Shown: in pieces, positions 9,611 through 21,428 of the stretch
How the letters are laid out: every line of letters begins with the position of its first letter
How positions within the stretch are numbered: the first letter of the stretch is position 1
Source: Apostichopus japonicus
Taxonomy: Eukaryota; Echinodermata; Holothuroidea; Aspidochirotida; Stichopodidae
Assembly: GCF_037975245.1 (NCBI RefSeq)
Contig: NC_092569.1
Coordinates: 36,886,168 to 36,950,167, forward strand
Direction of reading: 5' to 3'
DNA length: 64,000 nt
Position numbers and translations under genes: made by a program
The notes under the pieces: model-generated
Database searches by the model: none
Seen by the model: the letters and a program-made list of their open reading frames with translations, nothing else
Told to the model about the DNA's origin: nothing

Positions 9611-11929
9611 AGGTATATCAATGACGCAAAACATGACTTATAGATTAAAGCAATTAAATCAGATCAAAGGCAATTTTTATGATTTGAACAGAATGGATTC
9701 ATTATTATAATCGGTGACATAAAAGGAAGATAAAGAGAACTATAGTTATAAATCGCCAGCTTAGCCTTCAAACATCGAAAGAGTAAATAAATGACCAATC
9801 AACCTCAAATCATTTCCCAATTGCTCTCGAAATGATAATTCCAAGCCATTTATATTTAAACATCTTGAAATAGAAATATAAATACAACTATGCCTACCAC
9901 AGGACATTGAGCATATTGTAGCATTAAATTTCATTCTTTGACTTGTCAATTCTGTATGTATTAAATGATTCTTGCGATATGGTGTAGGGTCGGGAAGGGT
10001 CGGGAAGGATGTTTGGATTTACTTATATTTTAAAGCATATATCTTTAACCGTTAAGGTCTGATTAGGTAAAGCCCTTAGTAATGTCTGGTCAAAAACTGA
10101 GAGATCCGATTAATGACGATTTATAAGGATATTTTTGCACAATATTTTCTGCATTTTAACAGAGCCAATGAGCTCTATGAAAGGTGGAACGTTACGTTTA
10201 AAGATTGCTGGCTTCATTAATAAAAATAATTTAGGGAAACATCCTGGATAATTTCGGATGGTCCTAAGCTAACAGCCACAATATTTTCCGACCTGTAACA
10301 TTTCCTTAAAGAAATACAGCATGACTTCATTATCTAGGGGAAAAAAGAAGTTAAATTAACAAGGGCGTTGTTTGTTCTAAAGAATACAAGCCCTAGACTT
10401 ATAATCTCGCCAAAGGAATTACCTTGCGTAAACCAGTAGGATGTGAAAATATATTCATTAAAGGAATTTTTTAGTAAAAAATGGGATCCAGTCGTATCGG
10501 TCATACCATATTTTTGTCTTTGTGTCGACCTAAACCTCCACCTTGTGATGAATTTTAGTTTCTGTGATAGAGTGCTTGAAATGTTTGCCCGTCCTGCCAG
10601 AACATTGAAATCTAACACTGACTTACGTCGAGACGTGACGTCAGTGCGGCACATTGGTCAGAATCTATTAGATCACACTCTAAGCTTGGCCGTGATACAA
10701 TACACAGGAATGTGAACAGACTTCGCGTAAGGCTGTGAATACATAAGATCGCTCAAATATCAAATATCTGAACAACATATTAGGAAGAAAAGCGAGTTAG
10801 GGAATTTTTGAACGTTTTAACTTCAAAAGATTGCCCACTTGCAACTTCATCGAGAAATTTCCATCTAATTCGCTAATTTACTTTCATAAATTTGAACTTT
10901 CCTCGCTACAATGTAGCTTGGTAATGATATCGCCCCTGCAGCCCGAAACGAAGTACCGCGATGACGTCACAGCGCTCATCGTTCTCCACTGTTAAACATA
11001 TATAAGATTAAGTTCGCGCGAAGTTGTAATAAACACTCAAAACTCATCAATTTCAAAAGTGATAGTCCACTAGGGAAACCCTAAACCCTAAGCATTTTTC
11101 TTAAAATGTTATAACCCTGGTAATTTTGTTGTAGCTATGCCAATTTTCAAGATATTTAATTGTATAACTTGTCAAATCTCTTCATTGAGGCTAAATTGTT
11201 GATGACGTCAGCCCCCAGTGCAGGGCTTAATGTACTATTCATCCAGTTTCTTTTATAAATTCTAATAAATCGACCGAAATGTGTTCTTTGAACTTCATAT
11301 CAACAACACAGTCCATAAAAATTGAACCACATTGTAAACATGTCAATTGAGAGCTAAAAGTCTAGCCTACGTTTATGTTTTGCCATTGAATTTTGTGTTG
11401 CACTTGAGGACCTAACAGTCTGTGTATTAGAGTGTATTGTCCAGTCAATTTAATTGATGAACCTCGGCTTTGATAAGGGGTCATTTATTAATAATATAAA
11501 TGTTTAATATGACTCTACCATGGACTGATAACAGTGTATTCAAACCGGCTACAACATATAAACTTAGTGCCTGAGTTCATCCTTGAATCTAATTATAGAT
11601 AAAGGATGACTTGGCATAAACTACATAATCACACACAACCAAAAAAATTAATAAATATTTAAATAAAATACAGCCAAATTACATCCCTCACAGCTTGAAA
11701 AATTACAACACTGGCTTGAACCTCGTACTGGTCAATACGTTCTCTTTAGTTTGGAATTACACGTGACTGAACTTATTTTAGTGTGATGTTGATATCCTCA
11801 TATTGGTATAAGACTAGAAACATCGACTCGTGACTCGTAATAGTAAACAACAACCAAAGAGAACCTAAAACGCTTCCTGGATCAAAGGTTTACACGGAAG
11901 CAAACTGTTATATGAAACGTATCCACTCA
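9611..11929. other. Intergenic, no recognised gene
   Basis: Only short frames without codon bias or domain signature occur. The 5' flank of paralog A starts near 11840: the words around 'caaccaaag', 'cttcc(c/t)ggatcaa' and 'tacacg' recur in the same order upstream of paralog B (about 16752-16797). This indicates a duplicated 5' region. Confidence 0.5.
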
Positions 11930-12034
11930 CTAATTACAGCGAATAGAGCTCTTAAAATATACTGCTAATTACAGCGAATAGAGCTCTTAAAATATACTGC
12001 TAATTACAACGAATAGAGCTCTTAAAATATACTG
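11930..12034 (+). repeat. Three 35-bp tandem repeats upstream of receptor A
   Basis: Three copies start at 11930, 11965 and 12000. Copies 1 and 2 are identical and copy 3 differs by one base (acagc to acaac). Each contains TAATTACA and the palindrome GAGCTC. The array ends 45 bases before the start codon of paralog A and is absent from the corresponding region of paralog B. It lies in the 5' UTR or core promoter, so it could affect expression; this is inference. Confidence 0.85.
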
Positions 12035-12078
12035 TCTCCACCATTGACCATTATAGTTATTGACCTTCTCATTGCAAG

Positions 12079-14834
12079 ATGGAACTTTTGACACGAGCCC
12101 TTCTTTTCATGTCTCTTTTGATGTTCTCTCAGGGAAAAGGTAAGACAATTCCTTCGGTAAAGTTTAAATGAAATTTTAAATAATTTAGTGCAAGTTACAC
12201 GGATACGGGGATATGTGAAAATATTCCCTTGTACGTTGCGGTAGTGCAATTATATATAAATATGTCATGGAACGTAAAAACTAGTTTTATTATGTAGACT
12301 ACCATCTTAGTAGGAACTATTTGTTAGCAGTAAAATCGAGTAATCGTAATCGGTATCAAGACCTTCGGTTCAAGAGAAAAACACAGAAAAAGAAGGAAAC
12401 TTGCAGTTTATTTATATAGCTCTTAGTGCTGATTACTACAGACTTTATAGGCAGAAATAAAGGGTTTAGTGCAGATTATATCTCTATTGCAGGTATCACG
12501 GCATCACTCATTAGTACTTGAATTCTCTTCTCGTTAAATCAAATTAATTTGTTCCAAGTACATAATACTTCTAAGTACTAATCATGACCCATGGCCCCTA
12601 TGAAACATTGCTTTAGTGGAACAAAGAAGCTCATATTATCGATATTATATATTATATAACAAAAAATATTATATAACAGCTTTTTCCACTACAGATGTAT
12701 TGACCACACCCAGTTCATCTTCAGATGTAACTTCCACTATAGCAGTGACAACCAGTGACGTGGTGTCTACGTCACGTTTACCAACTTCGAAGCAGGTCAT
12801 ACCAACATCCGTATCAACGGCAGATAGTACAAGTATAGATACGATGTTTTTCCTCACTGAATTAATTCTACCAGAGATATTATTGCTAACGACTGTTACA
12901 TGGAGACAGTTTTATCGCAAATTGGACTTTACACTTCCAGTTATAGGCTATACCAAATTACACTATATAGTTATAAACTGCTGCAAAGTCTAAAAGCTAT
13001 CATGATGAACGCAAAAATTGTGTAACATATTTCTCTGAAATATGTAATGTTAAAATAATATTTGAATTTGACACAAAACTAACAAATTATTCAACGAAAA
13101 GTAACATCTATTTTTGTATTAAATACAGCCTTTACCACGAAGTCAAAATTGGGCACATTCCCTCCATCTTCAGATGTAGCCTCCATGGTAGCTGTGACAA
13201 CCAGTGACGTGGTGTCTACGTCACGCTTGCCAACTACGAAACAGGTCGCACCAACATCTGTACCACAAACAGATAACACGAAAGACAGAACGGAAAGCGA
13301 AATCACTTCTTTAACACCTTTGGTGACCATCTCATTTGCTTCAGTGACCTTTGACCTCCCACCCCCTGATGATTTCATGTTAGGTACAAAGCAATTTGTA
13401 ACTATACAGAATAGCCTGCTTACCGGCTTGGCACAGGAACCTGAAAATGAAATTTCTGCTACTCAAGTCCACCAAAGATCTCGCTAAAACATCCAAAGCT
13501 TTGGCAATGAAAATATTAATATTACATGTAGGAGACACAATATTGGATTTAGCTGTTAGTAATTCGATAACTATTCCTTCATTAGAATTATATGTAAATA
13601 TGAAAGGATTGGTCGGTCAAGTTTAAACTGAACTGAAAATTTAATCTGTTTGAGGAAACTAAATGGCAAACACTGTATCCGGCCGATTGGCCAAAAGGAA
13701 ACCTTTGCTCCAAATACGAGAATCGAGCCTTATCTCATATAAACTGATGACAGGCCAAAATACATTTCTATATATGTACAGCTATTTGATAGCTGTTTGA
13801 TTGGTCTGAACTAGGGTATAAAAACGTATTCATTTCATTCTTTACACAGCCATTCTCCTAGTATCTGTTGGTATGCTGACCATCTTGGGCTTACTTTGCA
13901 TTCTTTGTATTTACTGCGTTTGCAAAAGAAATAAAAGGTTAGTATTTTCAAAATATCAATTATGATTTAGGAGGGTTCGGTAAAGTTGACTATTTTTATA
14001 TTGAATCTCTTATTATGTTACAACTTCATCTTTTCCAGGAAACTAACATCGGAGGAAGTCGGACCCAGTGGAGGCGACGTTGATCTTCACGTACACCATA
14101 ATGATGGTTTCGCACCCAGCGATGGATACACTGCCCTTCAGATATCCAAGAAACTAAGTTTAACGGCAGATGCCACTGCTGTTAGCAGTGACAAAGTCAC
14201 AATGAACAACAAACTAGTCTCATCTTTCCAAATTGGAAAGCTCGAGACTGAACCCAAGCCAGAAATACTCGAAAACTACTGGAAGACTGAAGGCGAGATT
14301 ATACAATCGATTGAAGATTCTGGAAGTGAAGGATTTGTTACAAATGATTTGTATGGAGGTTATAGCGACGATAATGAAGCTCGGAATGGTGAAGCTGAGA
14401 GAAATAATGTCTCAACTTTCCAAACTAAAAAACTCGAGACTGAATCCAAGCCAGAAATACTCGAAAACTACGAGAAGACTGGCGGCGAGATTTTGCAATC
14501 GATTAAAGATTCTGGAAGTGAAGGATTTGTTACAAATGATTTGTATGAAAGATATAGCGATGATGTTGATGAAGATCGAAATGGTGAAGCTAAGAGAGAT
14601 ACTGAAAGAAACAGAAAAATTCAACATGATTACGATATGACGTCAGAAGATGAATCAATGAGTAGAAATGAGTTTAAGCTACCAGATACAATAGACAAGA
14701 TGGGCGACGATGAAGGAAACATCTTTAATGTAGCTTATGAGAGCTATGATGATTATGGTGGCAGAAGGGGAAAAGAAGAACCAGGAGATGGCTTTCGATC
14801 AAACCTGGTTTACGAGAATTACAAGAAAGTTTAA
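12079..14834 (+). CDS. Receptor paralog A: signal peptide, Ser/Thr stalk, TM, tyrosine-rich tail; CUB domain lost
   Basis: Predicted exons: signal peptide 12079-12139 (MELLTRALLFMSLLMFSQG, phase 1 end); stalk 12680-12832 and 13129-13383 (Thr/Ser/Val-rich, both phase 1-1); TM helix 13850-13937 (AILLVSVGMLTILGLL then basic CKRNKR, phase 2 end); tail 14039-14834, stop TAA. All borders are GT/AG and all phases join. Unlike paralog B, no first CUB exon is present. Only the last 61 bases of the second CUB exon survive (12432-12492), preceded by an in-frame TAG. Because the domain is phase 1-1, skipping it keeps the frame, so a CUB-less protein is possible. The 265-residue tail has an internal 64-residue duplication and candidate sites DGYTAL, NDLYERYSD, YESYDDY and VYENY. 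The first stalk donor (12833) is the weakest call. Confidence 0.72.
12432..12492 (+). pseudogene. Relic of the second CUB-domain exon in receptor A
   Basis: This 61-base piece matches the 3' end of the paralog B CUB exon (18550-18610), including its splice donor. It reads as ITTDFIGRNKGFSADYISIAG where paralog B has LTTDSTGKNKGFSADYFSIPG. Upstream the similarity collapses and a TAG occurs in frame at 12417-12419. The first CUB exon is missing altogether. Confidence 0.75.
14217..14600 (+). repeat. 192-bp in-frame tandem duplication inside the receptor A tail
   Basis: The segment from 14217 recurs from 14409, an offset of exactly 192 bases (64 codons). Each copy encodes a KLETE/S-PKPEILENY box, a GEI-(I/L)QSI box and a SGSEGFVTNDLY box followed by YSD. 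Paralog B has a single copy, so the duplication followed the gene duplication or was lost in B. It doubles the LENY and NDLY tyrosine sites. Confidence 0.85.
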
Positions 14835-14864
14835 GATGACTAAGCATATATTATAGTTATACTT

Positions 14865-16080
14865 AGTAGCACCTAACGTTAATTCATATTAACTACAACC
14901 ATTCTCACATACAATCAAGTACGTTAATTGTTCGTTAATACAACAATTCATACATATAATGTAGTACGTTAATTGTTATTTACTACAACCATTCATACAT
15001 ATAATAAAGTACGTTAATTGTTTTTTTTTTCTACAACCATTCTTACATATAATCAATTGTATGTTAATTGTTTGTTACTACAACCATTCATACATATAAT
15101 GTAGTACGTTAATTGTTACTCACTACAACCATTCATACATATAAAGTAGTACGTTAATTGTTTTTTTTTCTACAACCATTCTTACATATAATCAATTGTA
15201 TGTTAATTGTTTGTTACTACAACCATTCATACATATAATGAAGTACGTTAATTGTTACTCACTACAACCATTCTTACATATAATCAAATACGTTAATTGT
15301 TCGTACTATACAACCATTCTTAAAGTTAAAGTTGAAGGTTTACAGTCTTGTATGAGGCTAATGCCTCCTCACATGACTTTACAACTTAACCCCTGGTCAT
15401 TGGTAACTTGTCACACCCACACACCAAAGTGTGCACAATTCAATCAATCTCTCCTGGGGCACCACAGTGCACCACAACCACGTGTCCCCCGGGGGACTTC
15501 CCATAGGGTGCAGCCACAAACCGGCGCACGCAACTATATTTACAAGTTACCTCGCAGGTCCCCATTTATACACCTGGGTGAAGAGAGGCAATGGAGATAA
15601 AGCGCCTTGCCAAAGGACACAACGCAATGATCTGGCCAGGGCTCGAACCTGTAATCCTTAGATCACAAGTCCACTGCCTTAACCACTTGACCACAACGCC
15701 CTCCCTTCTTACATATAATGAAGTACGTTAATTGTTCGTACTACAACCATTCTTACATATAATCAAGTATGTTAATTGTTCGTTACTACAACCAATTTTG
15801 CATATAATGTAGTACATTAGTTATTCGTTACTACAACCATTCTTACATATAATCAAGTACGTTAATTGTTCGTTACTACAACCATTCTTGCATATAATGT
15901 AGTACGTTTGTATTTCCTATAACCATTCTTACATATAATCTAGTGAATTAATTGTTATTGACCACAACCATTCTTACATATAATGTAGTACGTGAATTGA
16001 TATTTACTACAACCATCCTTACATATAATCAAGTACGTTAATTGTTCGTTACTACAACCAATTTTGCATATAATCAATTT
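14865..16080 (+). repeat. Satellite array, about 45-bp unit
   Basis: A tandem array follows the paralog A stop codon. The unit is about 45 bases: 'gtacgttaattgttcgtta' then 'ctacaaccattcttacata' plus 'taatcaa'. There are about 18 diverged copies. It is split at 15323-15705 by a SINE. It may provide 3' UTR sequence for paralog A; an AATAAA occurs at about 15002. Confidence 0.85.
15323..15705 (-). mobile_element. tRNA-derived SINE inserted in the satellite
   Basis: Read on the minus strand, the head GGGCGTTGTGGTCAAGTGG, then TTAAGGC, is a polymerase III A box and GGTTCGAGCCC is a B box, spaced as in a tRNA gene. About 300 bases of tRNA-unrelated body follow. The host satellite resumes on both sides, and the 6-base word ttctta flanks the insert (15317-15322 and 15706-15711), consistent with a short target-site duplication. 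SINEs encode no protein and depend on a LINE for movement. Confidence 0.8.
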
Positions 16081-16907
16081 TGTCATTTGCTATTTTGGCA
16101 CGATCGCAACTGTGTTAACGTCTTCGGTTTTACATATGTAGGGGTAGAGCAGGGGTGCAGTTGATACATATAGGGGCGGAGGAGGGCAGGGGAACAGTTG
16201 AAATATGTCGTGAACTCTTCAAAATGAAAGACGATTTGTATACAAATACAGAATGACGAAAGAGTTCCATATGCTAAGGTAACGATCTATGTCAAGGTTC
16301 ATCGACGATTCTGAACTTCCTGTAATGCATCGTGTCAGTCACCACACCATTCAGAAAAAATTGTACAAATAGTAAACAAGCCGACGTCATTTGGTTTCAG
16401 GTGGAGAAATATCACCAGTCATCAATGAATTTAGTCATAAGAAAACATGAGGAACGTGAATGAGAGATATTTTAAAGTAATCTAGTGCTTTTATTGTTGT
16501 TACTGCGCTTTATACCATTTGTAAAAATGCGAACCATGTATGCTAGGGAAAATATAAACAAATTATTAAAAGAGTAAACAAGGCATTTATTGGATCGTAG
16601 TAGTTAATAGTCAATTTCTCTGTACTTTTTGTTTATTTCCCATCGGACCGTGATTATACCATTGCTGGAGTTATTACAGTGAACAGTATGTTGTTTGATT
16701 TCACCGTTATTTGCTGTTGGAATTGGAAGATCACTTGTGGCTCTTAATCAGTAAACAACCAAAGATAGCAAACTTCCCGGATCAAGGTCTACACGTAACC
16801 TTATATGTGTTCCTTAAAATAACATCATGTAGTCCTAGAGTTAAAAGGCTTATGACGCCATTTCTTCAGAAAGGTTATAAACGTAGTGCCTGTTTTGATT
16901 GAAGAAG
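16081..16907. other. 5' flank of receptor B
   Basis: No gene is recognised. The part nearest the gene (about 16745-16800) shares ordered short matches with the 5' flank of paralog A, so it probably contains the duplicated promoter or 5' UTR. No clear TATA box was identified. Confidence 0.45.
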
Positions 16908-19900
16908 ATGATACGTTTCACACAAGTCCTTGTTTTGAGCTCTCTGTTTATGTCCTCGCTGACACAGGGTAAGGCATTTACTTCTATAAATAAAACTTAA
17001 AATAAGTTAAAATGACAATACGTTACAATAACTAGTACTATGTTGTGATAATTTAATTGAAGCACTTTGCATATATTGAGGGTATGTAACATAGCCACGT
17101 CAACGTCGCAGTATCGAATTTTCCTTATATAAAAGACGTGCAAAGAAGTCAACATTGTTACAACTAGTGGAATAGCTACGACAAAGCAAGAGGAAAGGAT
17201 AGTGTATATTGTGGAAATTATTATCCCCCAAATAGTCGAGAAGCAAACTGTGAGATGAATGAAAACATACCAGTACCAGATCCCCTTTTAGGTTCCATGA
17301 TTGCAACTTGAGTCAACCGGGTTATACACAAAACTCCGAGTAGGAAACATTTGCAGACCTTGGACAGGGTAATCAAGAGCCAGGTCATTCCCGGGGACAA
17401 TTATGCCAACCAGACCAGCCTTTGAAGTCTTCATAAATTCAGGTTTCATTTTTGGACGTATGAAAATACATTCTTTATTATGCCATATTTGGCAGGCCCT
17501 CCTTTAACAGACCGCGGACCCGGGACTGCAGCCTAAAGTAACCTCCTCCTCGTCGGCCTCTGGCGTTGAAATCAAGTGATCGTAATTTGCAAAACCTCAA
17601 TTTGCTCTAAAAAATGGTGAATGTGTGCAGGCATACAATGGAAGCGAATTGATCATTGGGAACAAATGCTGAAGTTGTGTGGGAATGTTCGTTTTAAAAT
17701 AATAGTATTTGAAATTTTCATAATTGTATTTATAATAAATATGCATGATGTGCTTTGTACATCTTAGCTTGTTTTCTCTGTCTTAAAGTGACAGGTCATA
17801 ATATGGTATGTTTACCTTCACAAGCAGTCAGGAGAAATATTGTGTTGTTTGTAATAAACAGATTGCACAAATCCTACATTAGAAGATGAGTCTGGAACCA
17901 TCACCTCTCCTGGATATCCTGAAAAGGATTACAGAAACAATTTAAAATGCACGTGGACGATAAAGGTGCATGAAGACTTCAGAATAAATCTCACCTTTAC
18001 CGACTTTCAACTGGACAAGGGCCTTTTTAATATCTGCAAAGATTATTTAGAGGTAATAACGTTTATCAATACTCTCAGCAGTAATCACGTGCCTGTATGC
18101 TAATCATTAAGTTTACAGAAGCGTTGCGTGAAGAACACGATCGACCTTGGGTGACTATTCAGCGTTTGATAAATGTTGTGATTATAAGCGCTGAATATTA
18201 TTTACTCTTAGCTCCATCAACTCATTAAAAAATGTAAATCTCCACGTTGAACATTAATTGAGAGTACATATTCATTTTAGCGACTCGAAGTCACAAAGGC
18301 TGTGAGGTAACCCTGTAAAGTTTTGTTGATACTGTACGTAGCCGTATTCTATGGTGATTTCACAAGTCACGGAAATTATTTGGTAACAATTCACGAAGAG
18401 TTTTTAACAACAATTCTTCAAAATGAATATTTCAGATGTGGGATGGAGGAGATGAAACGGCTCCTTTTGTCTCCAGGCTCTGTGAAGAATCCCTTCAAGA
18501 CCTCGAATCCACTACATACATATCATCAGGAAACATGTTCTTCCTGAAACTTACTACAGACTCTACAGGCAAAAATAAAGGGTTTAGTGCAGATTATTTC
18601 TCTATTCCAGGTACATTAAATCATTTGTTTACTACTTTTTTTCTCTACTATTTGAATACGAATGTTTCAATGGAAGATTACGCCTCACCACTGCTATTGA
18701 CTTTTAAGACCATGCTGCTAATCTTATAAATTGCTTCATTGCAGATGTAAAGACAACCTTTACCGATGCAATTTTTAAACTTAAAAATAAAAGGAAACTT
18801 AGCACGCTCTACGGTGTTACCTTAATATCTAATATCTTATTAGAAATTGACACAAACAAACTATAATGTGAAGTAAAACATCTGTGTTCATATTAATTAC
18901 AGCCTTTGCCACTACAACACAATGGAGAACCAACACTGCAGCAGTGACAACCAGTGACGTGGTGGCTACGTCAAGCCTACCAAGTACACAACAGGTCATA
19001 CTAACATCCGTCCCAAAGACAGATAAAACAAATGATAGCAGAACTGACAAAGAAGCCAGTTCTTTACCACCTTTCGAGACCGTCTCATTAGCTTCAGTGA
19101 CCTTTCACCTTCCACCTCCTGGTGATCTCAATTTAGGTAAACATCAACAGTGTTGGATATTGAGAGCAAATTGAAATACACCAGACCAGGTGTTCATAGT
19201 CACCTATTAGGCTGTTATTGGGTATGCGCTCACTCCATTCATGATACGTGTAACCAAAGTACACACAAAGTACACACAACAGCTGCACATGTGCACGCTT
19301 AAGGCATACAAAGAGAAATAATATAAAATTCAATAGTTAATTTCTGTAACTGATTGTCGTATTAATCTTCTGGACATATTGTTTGTATAGGCATATTAGT
19401 CACACTAACTGTCCGGGTACACAAGTAAAGTATTTGTAATGAATATTGTGCAATGCTGAGTTCGTCATTCTGTGCGGGGATAAACCAACATCGCGCTAAC
19501 ATTCAACGAAAAGGAACAAAAGCAACAATGTTGCGCCCAACTCGAACATGTACAAGTAGTACGTTACACGTATTATTTCAAGTAGATTTCCTAGCTATCT
19601 ACGGTATGCCGGCGGTGGTCAGAAAATCTTTGGGAGGGTTAGGGGAGAAAGGAGATCCGGAAAGCGTCATTTTAGTTGTAATTTCCAGAAATATTGGCAA
19701 TGAGATGAGTTATGTAACATTAAACTTTGTCACAACGGCAAATGGTTTTAATAAAATAAGATTTTGCTTCACTGATCCAGCGTCGGAGCATTGGTCAATA
19801 TTCAAGAGTTGAGAGGGATGTACACTCCTTCCCCACTTTTCATTTCCATACAAAATATATTTATTGACCTAATTTATAAATATGCACTATTGACGTTAAT

Positions 19901-21001
19901 TATTTTTGGAGGAGGGGGTGGAGGAGGGGGTATTCCACACCCGTGTACATCTGATTCGGCTTCATCTACATCATGACCACTTTTTGCTTGCTCTCACTTG
20001 CCCTCGCCATGCACTAGGCTAGAATTCTTGTTGCCGCCACTGCTATTTATGAAGAAAGTCTAAAGACTTTTACGACTTCTTTACCCCTGTTGGAATTCCT
20101 TTCGCTTAGTCTCGATGGCATAGAAGATATTTGATCAAGTTCTTGCACAAGTATAAGATTGCAGATCTTAAGTATGAGCTAACTACAAATCTTCCTTTTT
20201 ATTATTTAAACAGTCATCGTCCTGGTTCCTATTGGTCTGCTGATCCTGTTGGGCTTACTCTGTCTTCTTATTTACTGCATGAACGAAGCAAAGAACAGGT
20301 TTGTATCGTTTAATTATCAATTTTCAAATACTTGCTAAATGTATATATAGAATACCATAGTATGTAACAATTTCGTCTTTTTCAGGAAACTGTACAAAAC
20401 ATCGGAGGAAGTCGGACCCAATGTTGGCGACGTTAGTCTACACGTACACCATAATGACGGTTACGAACCCAGCGATGGGTACACTGCCCTTCAGATATCT
20501 AAGAAACTAAGTTTAACGGCAGACGCCACTGCTGTTAGCATCGACAAAGTCACAATGAACAACAAACTAGTCTCATCTTGCCAAATTGGAAAGCTCGAGA
20601 CTGAACCCAAGCCAGAAATACTCGAAAACTACTGGAAGACTGAAGGCGAGATTATACAATCGATTGAAGATTCAGGAAGTGAAGGATTTGTTACAAATGA
20701 TTTGTATGAAAGATATAGCGATGCTGATGAAGATCGGAATGGTGAAGCTAAGAGAGATTCTGAAGGAAACAGAAAAAATCAACATGATTACGAGAAGACG
20801 TCAGAAGATGAATCAATGAGTAGAAATGAGTTTAAACTACCAGATACAATAGACAAGATGGGCGACGATGGAGGAAACATCTTCAATGTAGCTTATGAGA
20901 GCTATGATGATTATGGTGGCAGAAGGGGAAAAGAAGAACCAGGAGATGGCGTATTTGGAAATGACTTTCGATCAAACGCGGTTTACGAGAATTCCAAATG
21001 A
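16908..21001 (+). CDS. Receptor paralog B: signal peptide, CUB domain, Ser/Thr stalk, TM, tyrosine-rich tail
   Basis: A predicted type I membrane receptor in six exons: signal peptide 16908-16968 (MIRFTQVLVLSSLFMSSLTQ); CUB part 1 17862-18052; CUB part 2 18436-18610; stalk 18903-19136; TM 20214-20298; tail 20386-21001. Every border is GT/AG and phases join as 1, 0, 1, 1, 2. The CUB domain shows the usual four cysteines (DCTNP, LKCTW, NICKDY, RLCEE), GTITSPGYP, and the typical LEMWDGGD junction. CUB domains bind proteins or glycans outside cells. The TM helix (IVLVPIGLLILLGLLCLLIY) is followed by a roughly 205-residue acidic tail with DGYTAL, NDLYERYSD, NVAYESYDDYGG and AVYEN, candidate SH2-binding sites once phosphorylated. 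No kinase domain is present, so it would need cytoplasmic kinases. Ligand and function are unknown. Confidence 0.85.
17862..18610 (+). other. CUB domain of receptor B (two exons, 17862-18052 and 18436-18610)
   Basis: About 122 residues, the usual CUB length, from DCTNP to DYFSIP, flanked by phase-1 introns so the module can be lost or shuffled in frame. The intron between the halves is phase 0. The four cysteines would form the two conserved disulfides. The missing equivalent in paralog A corresponds to exactly this module. Confidence 0.88.
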
Positions 21002-21428
21002 AATCAAGCTGAAGACAACTTCAGGAAAGAGACGTATTGAACTCTGCGATTTAAGAAAAGTAGGCGTAACCTGTGAACTGTTTCATTCCACTTTCACCAT
21101 CTCGACCCCCCCCCCCTTCCTTCTGCCCTTAGCTACTCATTGCCTAGCCCGCAAACACCGCAGCCTTTAAATCCTTCTATCGATCTTTTAAATCCAGATC
21201 AAGGCCAGTAGGTATGGTCTTCATATTACACTGTGAAAATCATTCTTTTTCAATCATTCGTACATTTGTTGAGGCACGCTGATTTTGGCCTTTGCCTGCC
21301 TAATGCGGTAAATGAAATCGCTACTAAGTCCGTTACCATGTCTATTGTATAGTGATTCAACTGTTCGCTAAACTTATAGCTTTCACACATCTATCGCAGT
21401 AATATATAGTTCTTTTCCAGAACCGTAA

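Noticed and set aside
13986-14038. Upstream ATG extending the receptor A tail frame (MTIFILNLLLCYNFIFS...)
   Set aside because: The hydrophobic start looks like a signal peptide, but it is intron sequence before the CAG acceptor at 14036-14038. Paralog B has the same exon border and no such start.
19453-19812. A 119-residue plus-strand frame in a receptor B intron
   Set aside because: No domain, not conserved in paralog A, no splice signals of matching phase.
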